NCBI RefSeq assembly: GCF_003473485.1
Contig: NC_053046.1
Coordinates: 444,001-508,000 of the forward strand
DNA length: 64,000 bases
From: Medicago truncatula
Lineage: Eukaryota > Streptophyta > Magnoliopsida > Fabales > Fabaceae
Direction: 5' to 3'
In this document: one piece after another, positions 46,504-61,795 of the stretch
How positions within the stretch are numbered: the stretch's first letter is position 1
Layout: each line of letters starts with the position of its first letter
Notes under the pieces: generated by a model
Seen by the model: the letters and a program-made list of their open reading frames with translations, nothing else
Told to the model about the DNA's origin: nothing
Database searches by the model: none
Position numbers and translations under genes: made by a program

Positions 46504-47399
46504 ATATATTAAAAATATGTTTTAAAGATTATTGAATCGACCTTGATCGACTTCATCATTTTGAGGTTCGTGCGTCATACACCAATACACGAGTACATAT
46601 TACTCTTTCACATACGATGATCGCATTATGTTGATCTAATGATGATCCTCAAAACATCCTTAATTTGAATGGGAAATACATTATATTTCGTCAATTTGTT
46701 ACTCTTACTTTCTTCATTCTTTTCATCCCGCTTTCATAAGTGAGTTGATCAAAATTTAGAAGATAAAATATAATTTGTAAAGTGATCTCGGCAATTATAT
46801 CTATCCTAAATATAATAATTTTAAGCTTAATAAAGAAGAAATAGAAATAGAAACCTATTATCTACCAAAAATGAAAGACACCTTATTGTTTATTTTCATA
46901 ATAAATGGTTAACATACACTATCATAAAAAGAAGAAATAGGTTATTATAAGCTATAACAAATTTTTATGAATGACAATGAACCCCACTAAAAGACAAATT
47001 ATTTGAGAGAATTGGAGTTTCATTTCTAAATAGAACAATTTGTGGTTAAAATTTACTTACCTACTTTGGATTATCAAAACACCATTATGTTCCTTGATAA
47101 CCGGAGAATTAACATCAAAAGAAATTGTTTTTTTCTTTTTAATGTGGAGTATACATTTTTTTCTTTTTAATGTGGAGTATATATGTTTTTTTTATTTTTT
47201 TTATTTTAAAGTCAAAATGGAATATATATCAAACAAACCTAGACGCTAAAGCACAAGGCGTGCCAAAACGCCTAGGCACAATGGGTACACAAAACAATCC
47301 TGTACAAGCCAATAAGGCGCAGAAACAAAGTGAAACAAAGAAACAACTAGCTAGAAAATAAAGTTTAAGCAAGTTAGAGGATTCCGCCGCCATTCTTGA
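46504..47399. other. AT-rich spacer between LINE remnants
   Basis: No gene. A short tandem repeat 'ttctttttaatgtggagtat' occurs twice (47132-47180). No clear transposon ends. Confidence 0.4.
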
Positions 47400-48710
47400 T
47401 AGTCAAAGTCAAAATTAGTGTATTTCGATTTCAACCATCAAAAAGATTGAAGCTTTGCCCTTTCACCCAGCGTTAGCAAGTTATCCTCCTTTCCTTTAAA
47501 AATTATGTTACTCTGTTCTTTCCAAATTGTCCAAGATACCGAAAGCCAAATAATCTGCATGGACTCAATCGATTTCTTAGAGAAGCCACGCAGACCACTG
47601 AAATGATGAAAATGTTCAAAAAAGTGACAATGGAAAGCTGTTGAGTAACCAAGCCAAGCCGCAATGATATGCCACACCCCGCCGAAAAAACCGCACGTGA
47701 GAAGTAAATGATCTCTGTCTTCATTAAAACCACAATTAGCAATACACCCCTGTTCAGATGCAAGCAAAACCTTTCGTTGAAAAAATTTGTCTCTAGTAGG
47801 AATCCGGTTGAGGAACAGGCGCCAAGCAAAAATTACTACTTTAAGAGGCACCGCTTTCAGCCATAAAAACCTGTAGTTATTATTATGCTGATGATGCTCG
47901 TCAACCTCCCTGTATGTTAAATAATAATAAGCAGAACTAACAGTATAACAATTAGAATCATGTAAAGTCCAAATCCAACTATCTGCGCGGTCACCTTGAA
48001 AAGAGAAATTAGATAGGCGATTAATACAATCCCCCAACAACTCCTCCTCCCACGCGAAAAGTCTCCTACGCCACTTCCACGCTTCCCCGTTAACCCCCCA
48101 CCCTCTCGCAAACAACTCAGCCACCGTGTCTAACTTGTTCTCCGCTAACTCATACAGACGCGAAAAAGTAATACACAAAGGTTTCTCCTCCAGCCAAGGG
48201 TCGACCCAAAACAAAGTGGACAAACCATTCCCTACACGACGAGTAATATTGTCCAACATCCAACCTGAATCAATCTGACCCACACCATCCCTAACATCTA
48301 AAATAGCCTGCCACCACACTGATCCACCACCTCTACGAGAGCAGCAAAGCCGCCCTCCCTCCTCTCCGTAACGGACACGATACCAAAGGGTGCCACGCTC
48401 CTGTAAAATCTGCCACCACCACTTACCCAAAAGAGCTAAATTAAACTCCCTCAATCTCCTCACCCCCAATCCGCCTTCCTCCTTACGCGAACAAACAATC
48501 TCCCATTTAATCCAAGTTATTTTCCTAATATCCTCACATCCCCCCAAAAAAATGCATTAAATAAAGATTCAAGGGTAGAAATTATACCTGAGGGGGCTTT
48601 GAAGAAGGAAAGAAAATAGACCGGAATGGAGGACATGACAGACTTAAGCAATATCAAACGACCACCCATAGACAGATTACGACTTTTCCAATCGGACATT
48701 GCTATCAAAA
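47400..48710 (-). pseudogene. Second LINE remnant, minus strand
   Basis: Frame 1 (48708-48517) reads SDWKSRNLSMGGRLILLKSV and IPVYFLSFFKAP, the segment just after the RT core. After a frameshift in a ccccccaaaaaaa run near 48540, a 369-codon frame (48547-47438) reads ITWIKWEIVCSRKEEGGLGV, LREFNLALLGKWWWQ, TRRVGNGLSTLFWVDPWL, VPLKVVIFAWRLFLNRIPT, HLLLTCGFFGGVWHIIAAWL and SWTIWKEQSN. It is longer and better preserved than the copy at 45380-46503 and belongs to a related but separate lineage. The FADD catalytic box and endonuclease are missing, so it is 5'-truncated. Confidence 0.87.
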
Positions 48711-49094
48711 CTCGTCCAAAAAATGAACACTAGCTAGGCAACAGTTTTGTGACGCAATTTTGTTTTAGGCTTGTTGGGTTGGACAAAATACTGGATGTAA
48801 TTATTTTTAGACGGAATCATTTTTGTGAGATGTATATTTATTTATTTTTTGTCAAATTAAATTTGTTTTTGTTGTTTTGTGATTTTTTTTTTGAAAGAAT
48901 GTTTTTGAACTTTCTGTTGATGATAAATACATGATGATTGAGCCTAAATTTATGAACGATTTATTTAAATTTTAATTGCAAATTTGTAACGGCGGCTTTA
49001 TGTGGAAATGGAGAAACTCAGAGGGTGCCTGATCGTGCTGTGCATATCCTACTTTATCAACCGTAAATATTGGTGCATTGTTTTTGAAGTTGTG

Positions 49095-49255
49095 CGTGCG
49101 TACAAGAGGGTGGCTAATATGGATGAAGGGAGAAACATTATTAGAAAAGAATGTATTAATGTTCAATGACAAGCACCTAGTAGTGGTTGGTGCTGTTTGA
49201 ACACCGATAATGCAGCGAAGAGTGGTTCTGACATTATTGGTTGTGCAATCATATC
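49095..49255 (+). pseudogene. RNase H-like fragment of a LINE
   Basis: Plus-strand reading around 49170-49252 gives PSSGWCCLNTDNAAKSGSDI and IGCAI, the start of the RNase H (RVT_3) domain found after zf-RVT in plant LINEs (consensus near 'W.kLNtDGa'). It is preceded by a broken frame containing YKRVANMDEGRNII. Only one Asp-containing block remains. It is on the opposite strand from the neighbouring LINE remnants and so is an independent insertion. Confidence 0.6.
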
Positions 49256-49903
49256 TTAACTCAAAATCTTAACTAATTGAATTGAGAACTTCTACGGTAC
49301 ACTCACAAAGTGAGGTGTACTGGTACTCTCGCTTCATAATTTTACAAATTAACGATCATTTTTCATGTAAGAAATAACTATTTTTCAATATTTATATTTT
49401 ATAGAACATCGTTTCGTAAGAAAAAACATCATTTCATTGTTTATAAGAATCATAGTAATTTTTTCATATTATCGTAAAAAATAATCAATATTCTCAATCA
49501 TGAGTGATAAAAATTAAAAAAAAAAAAATTTTATTTCGTTGACACTTTTGATGAATAAGATTTAGTTATTATAATTATAAGTGATAAAAAAAACAATATT
49601 TTTCTTCAAAAAACAACTCATTTAACTATTAATTTAAAGAGTGAGTGTACCGATACACTCAAATATACTGGATGTACCATAAAATTTGCCGAATTGAATT
49701 ATGGATCCTCTCACTCAACCTCCACTTCTAAGCAATGTATAAGACTTCTAGCTAAGCTCACACTTTCCCATGACAATCAAAAATATCATCATGGTAAACA
49801 AAACATGTCCCAATTTCTAGTCAACAAATTTCTATCATATGTTACACGTGCAGTAAACAAATAAACAATGGATGGTAAATTATATCACCCCTATATACAC
49901 CCC
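49256..49903. other. AT-rich spacer
   Basis: Nothing recognised beyond weakly repeated 'aaaaaacat.att' phrases and a phrase-level repeat 'gt.actggtac / gtaccgatacac' near 49317 and 49647. Confidence 0.35.
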
Positions 49904-50082
49904 CATATACTCTCGTTCAAATGAACAATTTGTTGATTTAGAAGGATCTACACGAATCATCTTAGCTAAAGAAGACGCTGGTTGTCTCGGTCAGGGAAGA
50001 GACATTGATTCACTTCCTAGTAGAATCACAACATTTAACACGGGGGGCACGTGTTACTAGTCTTCTTGCACACACAAGAGCT
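49904..50082 (-). pseudogene. CRK last-exon fragment, partial copy of CRK-C
   Basis: The plus-strand sequence parallels 51954-52133 (last exon of CRK-C) base by base with scattered changes. Shared runs include atgaacaatttgttgat, ggatctac.cgaatcatctta, gctggttgtctcggt, 'cattgattcacttcc' and 'tgcacacacaagagc'. Frame is lost in several places. It covers roughly the C-terminal 60 codons and upstream similarity stops after the 'acacaagagc' motif. It indicates a former CRK copy or an unequal-crossover product about 2 kb from CRK-C. Confidence 0.82.
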
Positions 50083-50619
50083 AATACGAAGAGAATTTCT
50101 TTTTCCTCCCTTCGCCTTTCTCTTGCGTCCTCCGTTATTACAATTTTACTCCCATTCATATTATATAATAATTTGAAGGAAAAAAAAAAGTTTATATTAT
50201 ATAATCCGAAACATACCTATATATAAGCAATACTCATAAACTTCCTTCATTTCAACAGTTACGATTTTCTAACCGAATCACCCAAAATCAAAACCACTCC
50301 GCATTGTGCCATTGTTAGGTTAACTTGGTCTATTTCATCACTTTTCAACCCTTTTCAACCACTAAACAAAAGGTTAGGTCACATTTCTTTAATCATTTGT
50401 TCTTTAATTTGTGTGTTTTCCCCCACTCTTTTGGGTGTTATCAACATTTAATGAGAGGTGGGATGAAGAGACATCGAGCTTCCATCTTTCGATTGGAAGA
50501 TGACATCGACGCTAGACGATGTCTCCTGCCTACTGCATCTGCCCATCGAGGGTCGTCTCCTAGACCACAATGCACCTTTGACCAAAAATGATGCGTCAAA
50601 GATGATGGTTGAATCGATC

Positions 50620-51115
50620 CAAAGGAGGCTAACTAGGAGGTAGATGTCATAAACGAGGCTCAAGCACGGTTCACCTACCTGGTTAGAGAGCTCGAAGATG
50701 TCTGCATGCGTCAATTGGAGTTAACCAGGAGCGTGATGAAGAGGAGATTTATCTAAACTAGGATCAAGCTGTCCTAATATATTTGTTGTACTTGGTGGAA
50801 ATCATGCTCTTTACTGGCAAGAGCACCCACCATCCTGATTGCATGGGTATCGACCGTCCTGACTCACTTATGCATCGAGTTTAACGTTTCATGCATTCAC
50901 AAGACCAGGAATCTGTCTGGCTAGATGATACTGCTTCAGGTATAACAAAGAGATTGTTATTTATGTAAATGTTAAACATGTTATATTATGTGTTGTTTAC
51001 TGATTAATATATGTTGATGCATTCATGCATATTTCAACACTTGGAGAGAGTCGAGCCTAGGGATTATTTGCAGGGTTACATGGAGGTTAGGCCGATAGTG
51101 GCCGGTGATCAAGTG
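50620..51115 (+). pseudogene. Plant mobile domain (PMD) protein remnant
   Basis: One plus-strand frame near 50765-50880 reads QAVLIYLLYLVEIMLFTGKS, preceded by a frame with MRQLELTRS and ERDEEEIYLN. After a stretch like an intron, 51057-51110 reads RDYLQGYMEVRPIVAGDQ. This order resembles the PMD found in MAIN-like genes and in many plant transposons ('aYLLYLvG..lF.dKs' and later a 'W...vSHP'). In-frame stops and frameshifts make it a pseudogene. The ORFs at 50325-50591 (plus) and 50448-50714 (minus) are not supported. Confidence 0.6.
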
Positions 51116-51527
51116 GAGTAGGAAAGTTCAATTTGAAAAGGTTAGATATTCACGAACTAACTAGAATTGTTTGCCATTTAGAAACTAATATCGATATATG
51201 ATTAAAAAATAAATTCCCTCATACTAAATTTGAACGGTTTTAACGGGTATGTGACCTGAAACTCTTAAGCCAGTAGCCAGAGTTCGATCACATTTGTACA
51301 TATAACATTATAACAATTTTTATTAACCTCACATTATCTTTTACAAACGCTCTAATCTCACCTTAAAAATATACAAACCCACAGTAACAATCTTGAAGCA
51401 TTTTCCATTCCATATCAGACTATTAGTAAGAAAAAACCACACTAGTAAACATAAGAAAGAAGAAAAAAAAATTACTCTCCTTCATTGAAAAAAGTCCTTA
51501 TTTATTGAAGAACTCCTTTCAATTAGT

Positions 51528-51567
<40 letters not shown>

Positions 51568-51932
51568 TTTCTTCATTAAGGGGTGTGATATTGAATTTTT
51601 TAAGGGAGTGGAAATATGTGAAAGTTTATATATATTTGGTTCAAGGATGATAAAATTGATTTTATCTTATGAAAGTAAAAATTGGTTTTTTGAATGAATT
51701 AGTTGTGAATATTTTATCTTTGTTTACGTTTGAAGAAACTAGTTCCTTCTCTTACTATTTCAAGTGCAATACAAGTCAATGATTAGTATAGCAAAAACCA
51801 TATTTATAACTTATTCATTAGCACAACATTCCATATCAGAAATGGAGTTCGAATTTTCGCAAAACATATATGGTATGTTATCATGTCCTAAGTTCCGTGT
51901 TACACTTATAGTGAAGAATGCATTGTCTATAA
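51116..51932. other. Downstream flank of CRK-C
   Basis: AT-rich, with the (CT)n tract below. No gene. Confidence 0.4.
51533..51562. repeat. (CT)n microsatellite
   Basis: About 15 perfect CT units. Confidence 0.95.
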
Positions 51933-54771
<2,839 letters not shown>

Positions 54772-55741
54772 GATCACAATTTCACATTGATCACCTTTTC
54801 TGCCAAAAAGCAAAACAGTTACATTTAGAGCAGATAATAAAGTCAAACATATATATTTTAATTAATCTCAATTGTGGAATAGCAAGAGATTTAGGTAGTT
54901 ATTACAACAAGGTTATAATAGTCTATGATCAACAGGGTATTAAATATTCGTTGTTTCAGAAGAACCACAGTTACTAGTCTTTCTTTTATAATAAAAAAGT
55001 CAATAACTAAGATTTCAACCTTATTAAATTACTTGAGTTACAATCAAAGGCCGGCTAGAATATTGTAACATGCAAATGCAATTATATACTAAAGAATTAA
55101 TATATACCACTTTACCAGTTTTGTGAAGTCTTAATTTAGTATTTTTTTTAACATCATCTATGATCATCATTAATATACTAATATATACTTAATTAGTCGC
55201 ATTATGAAGTAAGCTGTGTACTATTCTTGAATGACTTTCATTGAAGCATGAAACTGGCCAAAATAAAATCACCAAACAAGAAAGTTTTGATTTTGTTGAG
55301 ACCTATGTTTACGCTTAAAACTAACATGACCTGAATTCAATTCAAATAGCCAACATCAAATCCTGAATTCTAACTTTTGAAAGTCAAAGTTCTTGTTCTG
55401 AATTTTAAAAGAATGGAAAAACTTTGTCCCTAGCCCTTATTTTTCCATCTACATACAAGATCTCAATATATTCACTAATTTTTTAAATGACAGCATGCTT
55501 CTTCTCACTTCCTATTATAATATGTCTTATTTGCAAACATAATAATTTAATCATTATTGAAACATTACGCTGATTCAAGTAGAACTAGATTTATATTTTT
55601 TAAACATGATATCGGATTCGAGCTTTGTAAATGAAAAATATATACTTGGTGCGGCCACATTAAAATTCCCTAACCAAGTTCTTTTAGATTAATAGTCACA
55701 CAATACAATACTAAAAATGACATTAGTCTTGTTGTACGTAC
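54772..55741. other. CRK-C upstream region
   Basis: Intergenic between CRK-D (3' end) and CRK-C. Several TTGAC (W-box) cores occur on the minus strand (near 54840, 55010 and 55384), consistent with WRKY control but not specific. No gene. Confidence 0.4.
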
Positions 55742-55859
55742 AACTCAATTGGTAGCTGCAAGGACGTTAACATGTAGGTGTCTTGATTCAAATCCTAGAT
55801 TCTCCACACTTAAGGTGCGTGAGTCTAAGCCTCTAGAATATTTGACAAAAAAAAAAAAA
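55742..55859 (+). mobile_element. tRNA-derived SINE with poly(A) tail
   Basis: Reads caactcaattggtagctgc (A box), tgattcaaatcctag (B box) and ends attttgac-like sequence with an A12 tail at about 55847-55858. It is only about 45 bp from the CRK-D stop codon and so may lie in that gene's 3'UTR. Confidence 0.72.
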
Positions 55860-55904
55860 GAGACTACATAGCTAGACGAAGGGTTTAATTTCATTTCATT
55901 TACA

Positions 55905-58503
55905 TTACAGGGGTAAGATATCAGAAACAGTTAAGAAATTGACTGAGTATTCTTCTTCCAAATCAAGTTCATTTTGATCAATAAAATTGAGTCTCCCAAC
56001 AGAGAAAGGAGGTTTTCCTGGTTGGCCAAGCATTACAGATTCATTCATCAACATCAAAACAACAGAAGACATGGTTGGCCTATCAAATGCATCTTCTTGA
56101 ACACATAACAGTCCAATATTCATGTATCTCAAAAACTGGTCTCCAGGGCATAGTAATAATGGATCCCTTAATTCCAATCCCTTTCCATCATTCCATAGAT
56201 GCCATGCCTGAATAATGATTAATGAATTAATGTGATCAATGGTACTCATGTAATAGATTGAGATTACAGACACTTACATATGCTAGAAGGCTAGGAGTGG
56301 TTTTGGAGTAACAGAAACCCGCGTTACGTATCCCTGTAATGATCTCAAGCAATAGTACTCCAAAGCCAAAAACATCAGATTTTATGGAATATAGACCCTC
56401 CATTGCATACTCCGGAGCCATATATCCACTACAAAATGGGTAGTGTTAAGCATGTATACATATGCAAAAGGAAAAATGTTCATGGAAGGTACTAGGTGCT
56501 TACTATGTGCCAACTATTGTAGTAGTGTTAGCTTCACCTTCACTTCCTGCAAATATTCTGGCCATTCCAAAGTCTGAAATCTTTGGGTTCATGTCATTGT
56601 CCAATAACACATTACTTGCTTTTAGATCTCTATGTATTATTTGAAGTCTAGAATCTTCATGAAGATAAAGAATTCCCCTTGCTATTCCATTTATTATATC
56701 AAGCCGCTTCGTCCAATCCAACTGTGCATGTTGTTCTGGATCAATAAAAATGTAAATGTGAAATGACCTAAAACTTGTAGAATGAATGAATGTTGCAATC
56801 AATTTATTCATCAAATACTAGGTCTAGCACAACTGGTTGATTCACAATATGTCGGTGAATGTTGTAAATATAGGAGTACTAGTTTGATTCTTACTCAAAA
56901 ATAAATACCATACCATCCTTAAGAACGACAAAAATTTGGAATATACTACTTACCGAAAAGGACAACATCAAGACTACCATTGGGCAAATATTCATATACA
57001 AGAAGCTTCTCTTCTCCATCCACACAAAATCCCAAAAGTTTTACAAGATTTTTGTGTTGAAGTTTCAATATCAGCATAACCTCGTTAATGAACTCTTCCG
57101 AGCCCTGCTCAGAGCAAATTGAGAGCCTTTTGATTGCCACTTCTTGGCCATCACTAAGTATACCCTGCAAATAAAGAAGTAAAACTCTATCTAAAGCTCC
57201 TTATGATAACCATTCATGCAAAAATGGTGAATAAACTTGAATTCTATTTACCTTGTAAACAGGCCCAAAGCCACCTTCCCCGAGCTTATTTGAATCCGTA
57301 AAGTTTCTGGTAGCCACACGAAGAGATGCAAGATCAATAAAAGGGAAATCCTTAGATATTTTTCCGTTTCCTTTATTACCTAAACACAAGAACCAAATAA
57401 ATTAGAAACTACTAAGACAGACACTCACACTTGTAGGAGTCGGACACCAGAAACACTTTCAATTCAAAGTATTGGTGCTACAATATATACCATAAAATAA
57501 ATGAAAAACACTGATATACAATCTCCAAACAACTTACTTTGCCGATTTCTGAGAAAGCACAAGTAGCAAATGAAAATTATTATGACCAAGCCTACCCCAA
57601 CTGCAATGACTGTAATCATCCATATTTTGCTTGAATTATCTGCACAAAAGATCAATCAAAACTAGCTTTGACAGAATGTTTAAGAATTGTATTGCAACTT
57701 GAGAAATGCTTACTTTTCCCTCCTAGGTTGGTAGAAGACTTTGTTTGTTCTTTTTCACCAAGATAAAATGGATAGAATTCATATCTCAGATAACAGCTGC
57801 GACTCATAACTCTCGCACCAATGGAGGCATAACAGCAACCTGGTATATCTCCAATAGCACTTAGTAGACACCTACTGCAATCATTAGCTGCTAGATCTCT
57901 GGTACACTGCACTAAGGCATATATTGTTTTATCTTCAAAGGGTACTTCTCCAGTAGCATACATATTAGCAGAAACATTAAAAGATGCTATCTTGGTAAGA
58001 CCATTCAACAACTTATTCACAGAAGTCTCAAATTTTACAGGCTCCGAAATATTCTGTACATTATCTTTTCCAATGTTTCCATTGACATTCAAAGAGCCTA
58101 TGAAATTTTTATTGGAATAACGTACTTGACAGAACTCTTCATATACAACTGCTTCTTTTGATTGAGGACAGAGTTTTACAGTGTCCGCTATTGCGTTTGT
58201 TACGCATTTGAGGCAAGTTTCATTCGAAACAAAGTCGAGACACATGTAGAGGCCATAAACTCTATCTAGGCCAATTCCTGAAGAAGTGTTGCCAAATTTG
58301 GAGATTGAATTTGAATCATTAAAGGGTAAAGAGAGAAGGAGGTTACTGAGATTGTTATCAAAGGAACTTCCATTTGCATAGATGTTTCTTGTGGAACAAA
58401 TTTCATATGGAGGATCTGCTAAGGCAAGATATGAAAGAAAATCAAGAGTGTAAAGAACAAGGAAAAATTGAATGAATTTGAAAACTATAGGATAATGAAA
58501 CAT
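55905..58503 (-). CDS. Cysteine-rich receptor-like kinase D
   Basis: Seven exons give 638 residues: 58503-57714, 57639-57538, 57379-57252, 57164-56954, 56735-56504, 56428-56278 and 56207-55905. Signal peptide [20 protein letters not shown]. Gnk2 motifs [13 protein letters not shown] and [13 protein letters not shown], then [16 protein letters not shown]. The span in exon 2 reads [20 protein letters not shown]. Kinase: [10 protein letters not shown], Lys352 (VAIKR), HRDLKASN with Asp447, DFG with Asp465, [20 protein letters not shown]. Exons 4 and 6 keep the cluster sizes of 211 and 151 bp. Exon 5 is 6 bp shorter than in CRK-A and CRK-C (232 against 238), because the usual acceptor reads TG (attg/atcc) and the next AG (atccag/aac) must be used; this removes the Asp-Pro pair. 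The C-terminus is [13 protein letters not shown], unlike CRK-A/B. Confidence 0.9.
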
Positions 58504-59167
58504 TTTTTTTTGTTCTTCTGATTCTAAAAGTTGGCAGTTCTATTTCAATGAAAAAAATTATCTTCTCTGTTAGCTTAGTAAAGCATGTTCAATTACCAAG
58601 AAGCAGCTAAGCTGTTTACAGATTCAAACTAATGAGAGTCAACTTCAAGCAAGAGTACATATTTTGAATATTATAGTACTAAGCAAGAATAAGAAATTAA
58701 GCTAAAGGATTTTGAAATGAAAGAAACTAGTAGTTTTGTTGACCTGGACTATAAGCTCCAATCAGTGTGTTCGATTATTTTATATTTTTTGTCCTCTAGA
58801 TAATAACATTTATTTTTAGTCCCCTAAATTTTTTGTTACCAATTTTAGTTCATGTTTGATAAGACCTTAAAATATCACAATTTTAATAATTTAATGATTT
58901 TTTTTTTATTAATTTACCTATAACATAATATTAAAGATTAAACAGTTAAATTATTAAGTTAATGATATTTTAAGATGCGCTAGCTTAGTAAGTTAATGAT
59001 ATACTACATTTTAAAATCTCATTGACTGATTGACATTTTACCAAAAAAAAAAGGTCACGTGAAACACGATGCATGAACTATTGTAAAAACAAAAACAAAA
59101 AAAAAACTTAGATGGACTAAAGTTCGAAGAAACTTTTGAGAGAGACTAAAAATTAAAGTTGGTATAG
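58504..59167. other. CRK-D upstream region
   Basis: Minus-strand W-box core near 58637-58645 (agagtcaac) and a plus-strand ttgac at 58739. 58780-59160 holds degenerate 'tagtccccta...gagactaaaaatt' arms. No gene. Confidence 0.4.
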
Positions 59168-59440
59168 GTTACAAGTTAGGAGTTATTTAGCTTTTAACGA
59201 ATTGTTTACTAATTTACTTGTTTTACAAGCAATCGGGCTAGTTAGTTGCAATTTAACCTATAAAAGGTTTTGATACATCGTTGTTAATTCAATTCATTCA
59301 CTCACATCAATAATAATAATTCTGCCAACGTTTCAGAAAATAATAAGTCTGTCAATAATCTTCTTATGGTCTGAATCTTCTTTCTTAGAAATTAGTTTAT
59401 ATTGATTGAGTTTTAATCCAATATAGTGGTATCATAGAGC
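59168..59440 (+). mobile_element. Ty1/copia-like LTR with primer-binding site
   Basis: A stretch beginning about ggttacaagttaggagttat contains a TATA box (cctataaaagg at 59258) and ends near ttttaatccaatata, followed by tggtatcatagagc. That is close to the copia primer-binding site complementary to initiator-Met tRNA (tggtatca.gagc). A short untranslated leader follows to about 59530, with no gag frame. Probably a truncated 5' end; LTR boundaries and target duplication are not clear. Confidence 0.5.
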
Positions 59441-59716
59441 AAATAGGATCCAATGGATTTTATCCTTTTGTAGTTAGGAATCAGAAAGATTCAATGATTA
59501 GAAATACAAAGGAAGTGAAACTAGTATGCTAAGGTGGTGGCAATAGATCTTGATCTAATTTATATCAAAGTATGGTACATTGAAACTCACATCAAAGTAA
59601 AGTGGTACATTAAAAACAAATTTATCTCATGAAAGGGAAAATCAATTTACTCTTTAACAATTGAGAATTATTATTTTTGGAAACAAATAGCACAATATAT
59701 AACATGATTTTTCTTC

Positions 59717-60479
59717 TTAAGTTTTAACATGAAGCCTACAAACCCTTGCATCCTTATAGATTCTGCCTGGTCTGCAGAAGTAGTTCTTTTTTGGTGAACA
59801 ATGACTATCTTTTGAGCATATACACAACCCTTCCAATGCACATCCATCTTTTAATATTGTCACCCCTTCTTTAAGTCCAAGCACTTGGTCTGTCCAATCA
59901 CTAGAGAAAAGTCTCTTCGGGTCATATTTCTTTTTAACCTTCAAAAACCTATTTGCCTTATTATATTTTTTTATTGCCCCCACAAATCCTATATTTCTAT
60001 TTTTTCCCCAATGGGGTAACCCTCCATATTTGAACAATCCTATTTGTTCTATCTCTTCAATTATATCTTCATAAAGCCTAGGAGTCAATGGATCTTTACT
60101 GCGGTAATATATGATGTCAAATTCCACAGCATCTTCTGTTTTTCCCAAGTATGCACTAGAAGTTGTAACATAACGCATGAGGATTCCATTGTACAAGTCT
60201 AAGCCACACAATGCCTTTGGCTCCAACTGAACAAGCTTTTTAACATCTTCAATGAAGTATTTTACAATAGATAAGGGAATACTAAATGCTGTATCGTAAT
60301 TGAATGGTCCCTTAATTCTTGAGTCCCATATACACGCTGTGCTCATCTGATCATCCAAACTATCCAGACATGTCCCTGATGACTGTATTCGGTTGTTGAA
60401 TCCAACAACGGGGTATCCAATAAATGTTCCTACAAAATATCAAATTGCACTCTTTCATGTTTTTATCGATAAAAGGGGT

Positions 60480-60520
<41 letters not shown>

Positions 60521-61795
60521 GATATGATCAAATGACACCATGGTGTGTCAAAATTAGTTTGACACCAAATCTTATCCATTCATTTCATTTAATCCAAAGG
60601 CTTAAAACTATCACCAAATTAATTAATATACACCAAATACTCTCTATCACCTAATTAAGAAAAATATCTATCATCATTAATTTATAATCAAACATTCCAT
60701 TTTTATTTCCTCAAATTTATTTGTTCCTCTTTTTTATTTCCCCATATTTATATATTTTCCCAGATTTCTATAAAATCATACTCAAACTTATTTTCTAAAC
60801 TTTTTTATAAAATGAATGGTTGAACTCATATACCTATGATTGTTTGAGTCATCATCACTAGGGTTGGGAATAGGCCAGGCCAGGCCAGGCTTTGATAGGC
60901 CTAAGCCTGGCCTACGAAAAAATTTGCAGGCCTGAGCCTGGCCTATGGCCTGGCCTGGCCTATTTAAAAGCCTGACCTGGCCTGAAAGCCTATTTACAGG
61001 CCTACTTACTATTAAAGTCGCTAAACATTCCATTTTATCTACTTTTAAATAGGCTTAATAGGCTTCAAAGCCTATTCCAGTATAAGATTTGTCTATCACT
61101 ATAAGGCCTTAAAAACATATTTCACTATAAAGCTTTAAAGCCTATTTAAAAAGTCCACTATGAAGCCTAACATGCATAAACAGGCCGGCCTATTAGGATT
61201 CATAGGCTTTTTTTATAGCCTAAGCCTGGCCTATTTACTTAAATAGGCTTTTTAAAAAGCCTAAGCCTAGCCTTTTTAATAAACAGGCCAGGCCAGGCCA
61301 GGCTTAAACAGGCCAGGCCATAGGCCCCTGTAGGCCGGCCTGGCCTATTCCCAACCCTAATCATCACCATCAATGACATTTCTTTGTCTTTATCTCATAT
61401 ACTCATATTTTTTTAATAATTAATTAAATTGTATTAAAAAAAACCAACAAGCTCGACAAATGATTCTTGAATTGTTTATGCTAATTAGATTATTGTGTCT
61501 CATGTTTAACTGAATTAATGATTTTATAAAAATTATAAAGTTTGAGTTTGTGCTTATGGCCAAAAGAAAAAAAAATTAGGGAAAAATAAAAAGGATTTGA
61601 ATCTACCAAAAACAAGAAGGTATTGTTTGATTATGAATTAATGATGATAGATATGTTTCTTAATTAGGTGATAGAGAGTATTTGGTGTATGTTAATTAAT
61701 TTGGTGATAGTTTTAAGCCTTTGGATTAAATGAAATGAATGGATAAGATTTGGTGTCAAACTAATTTTGACACCATGGTGTCATTTGATCCTATC

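Noticed and set aside
60424-60654. ORFs rich in IYIYIY over the (AT)n tracts
   Set aside because: Pure translation of microsatellites (also at 61739-61969).
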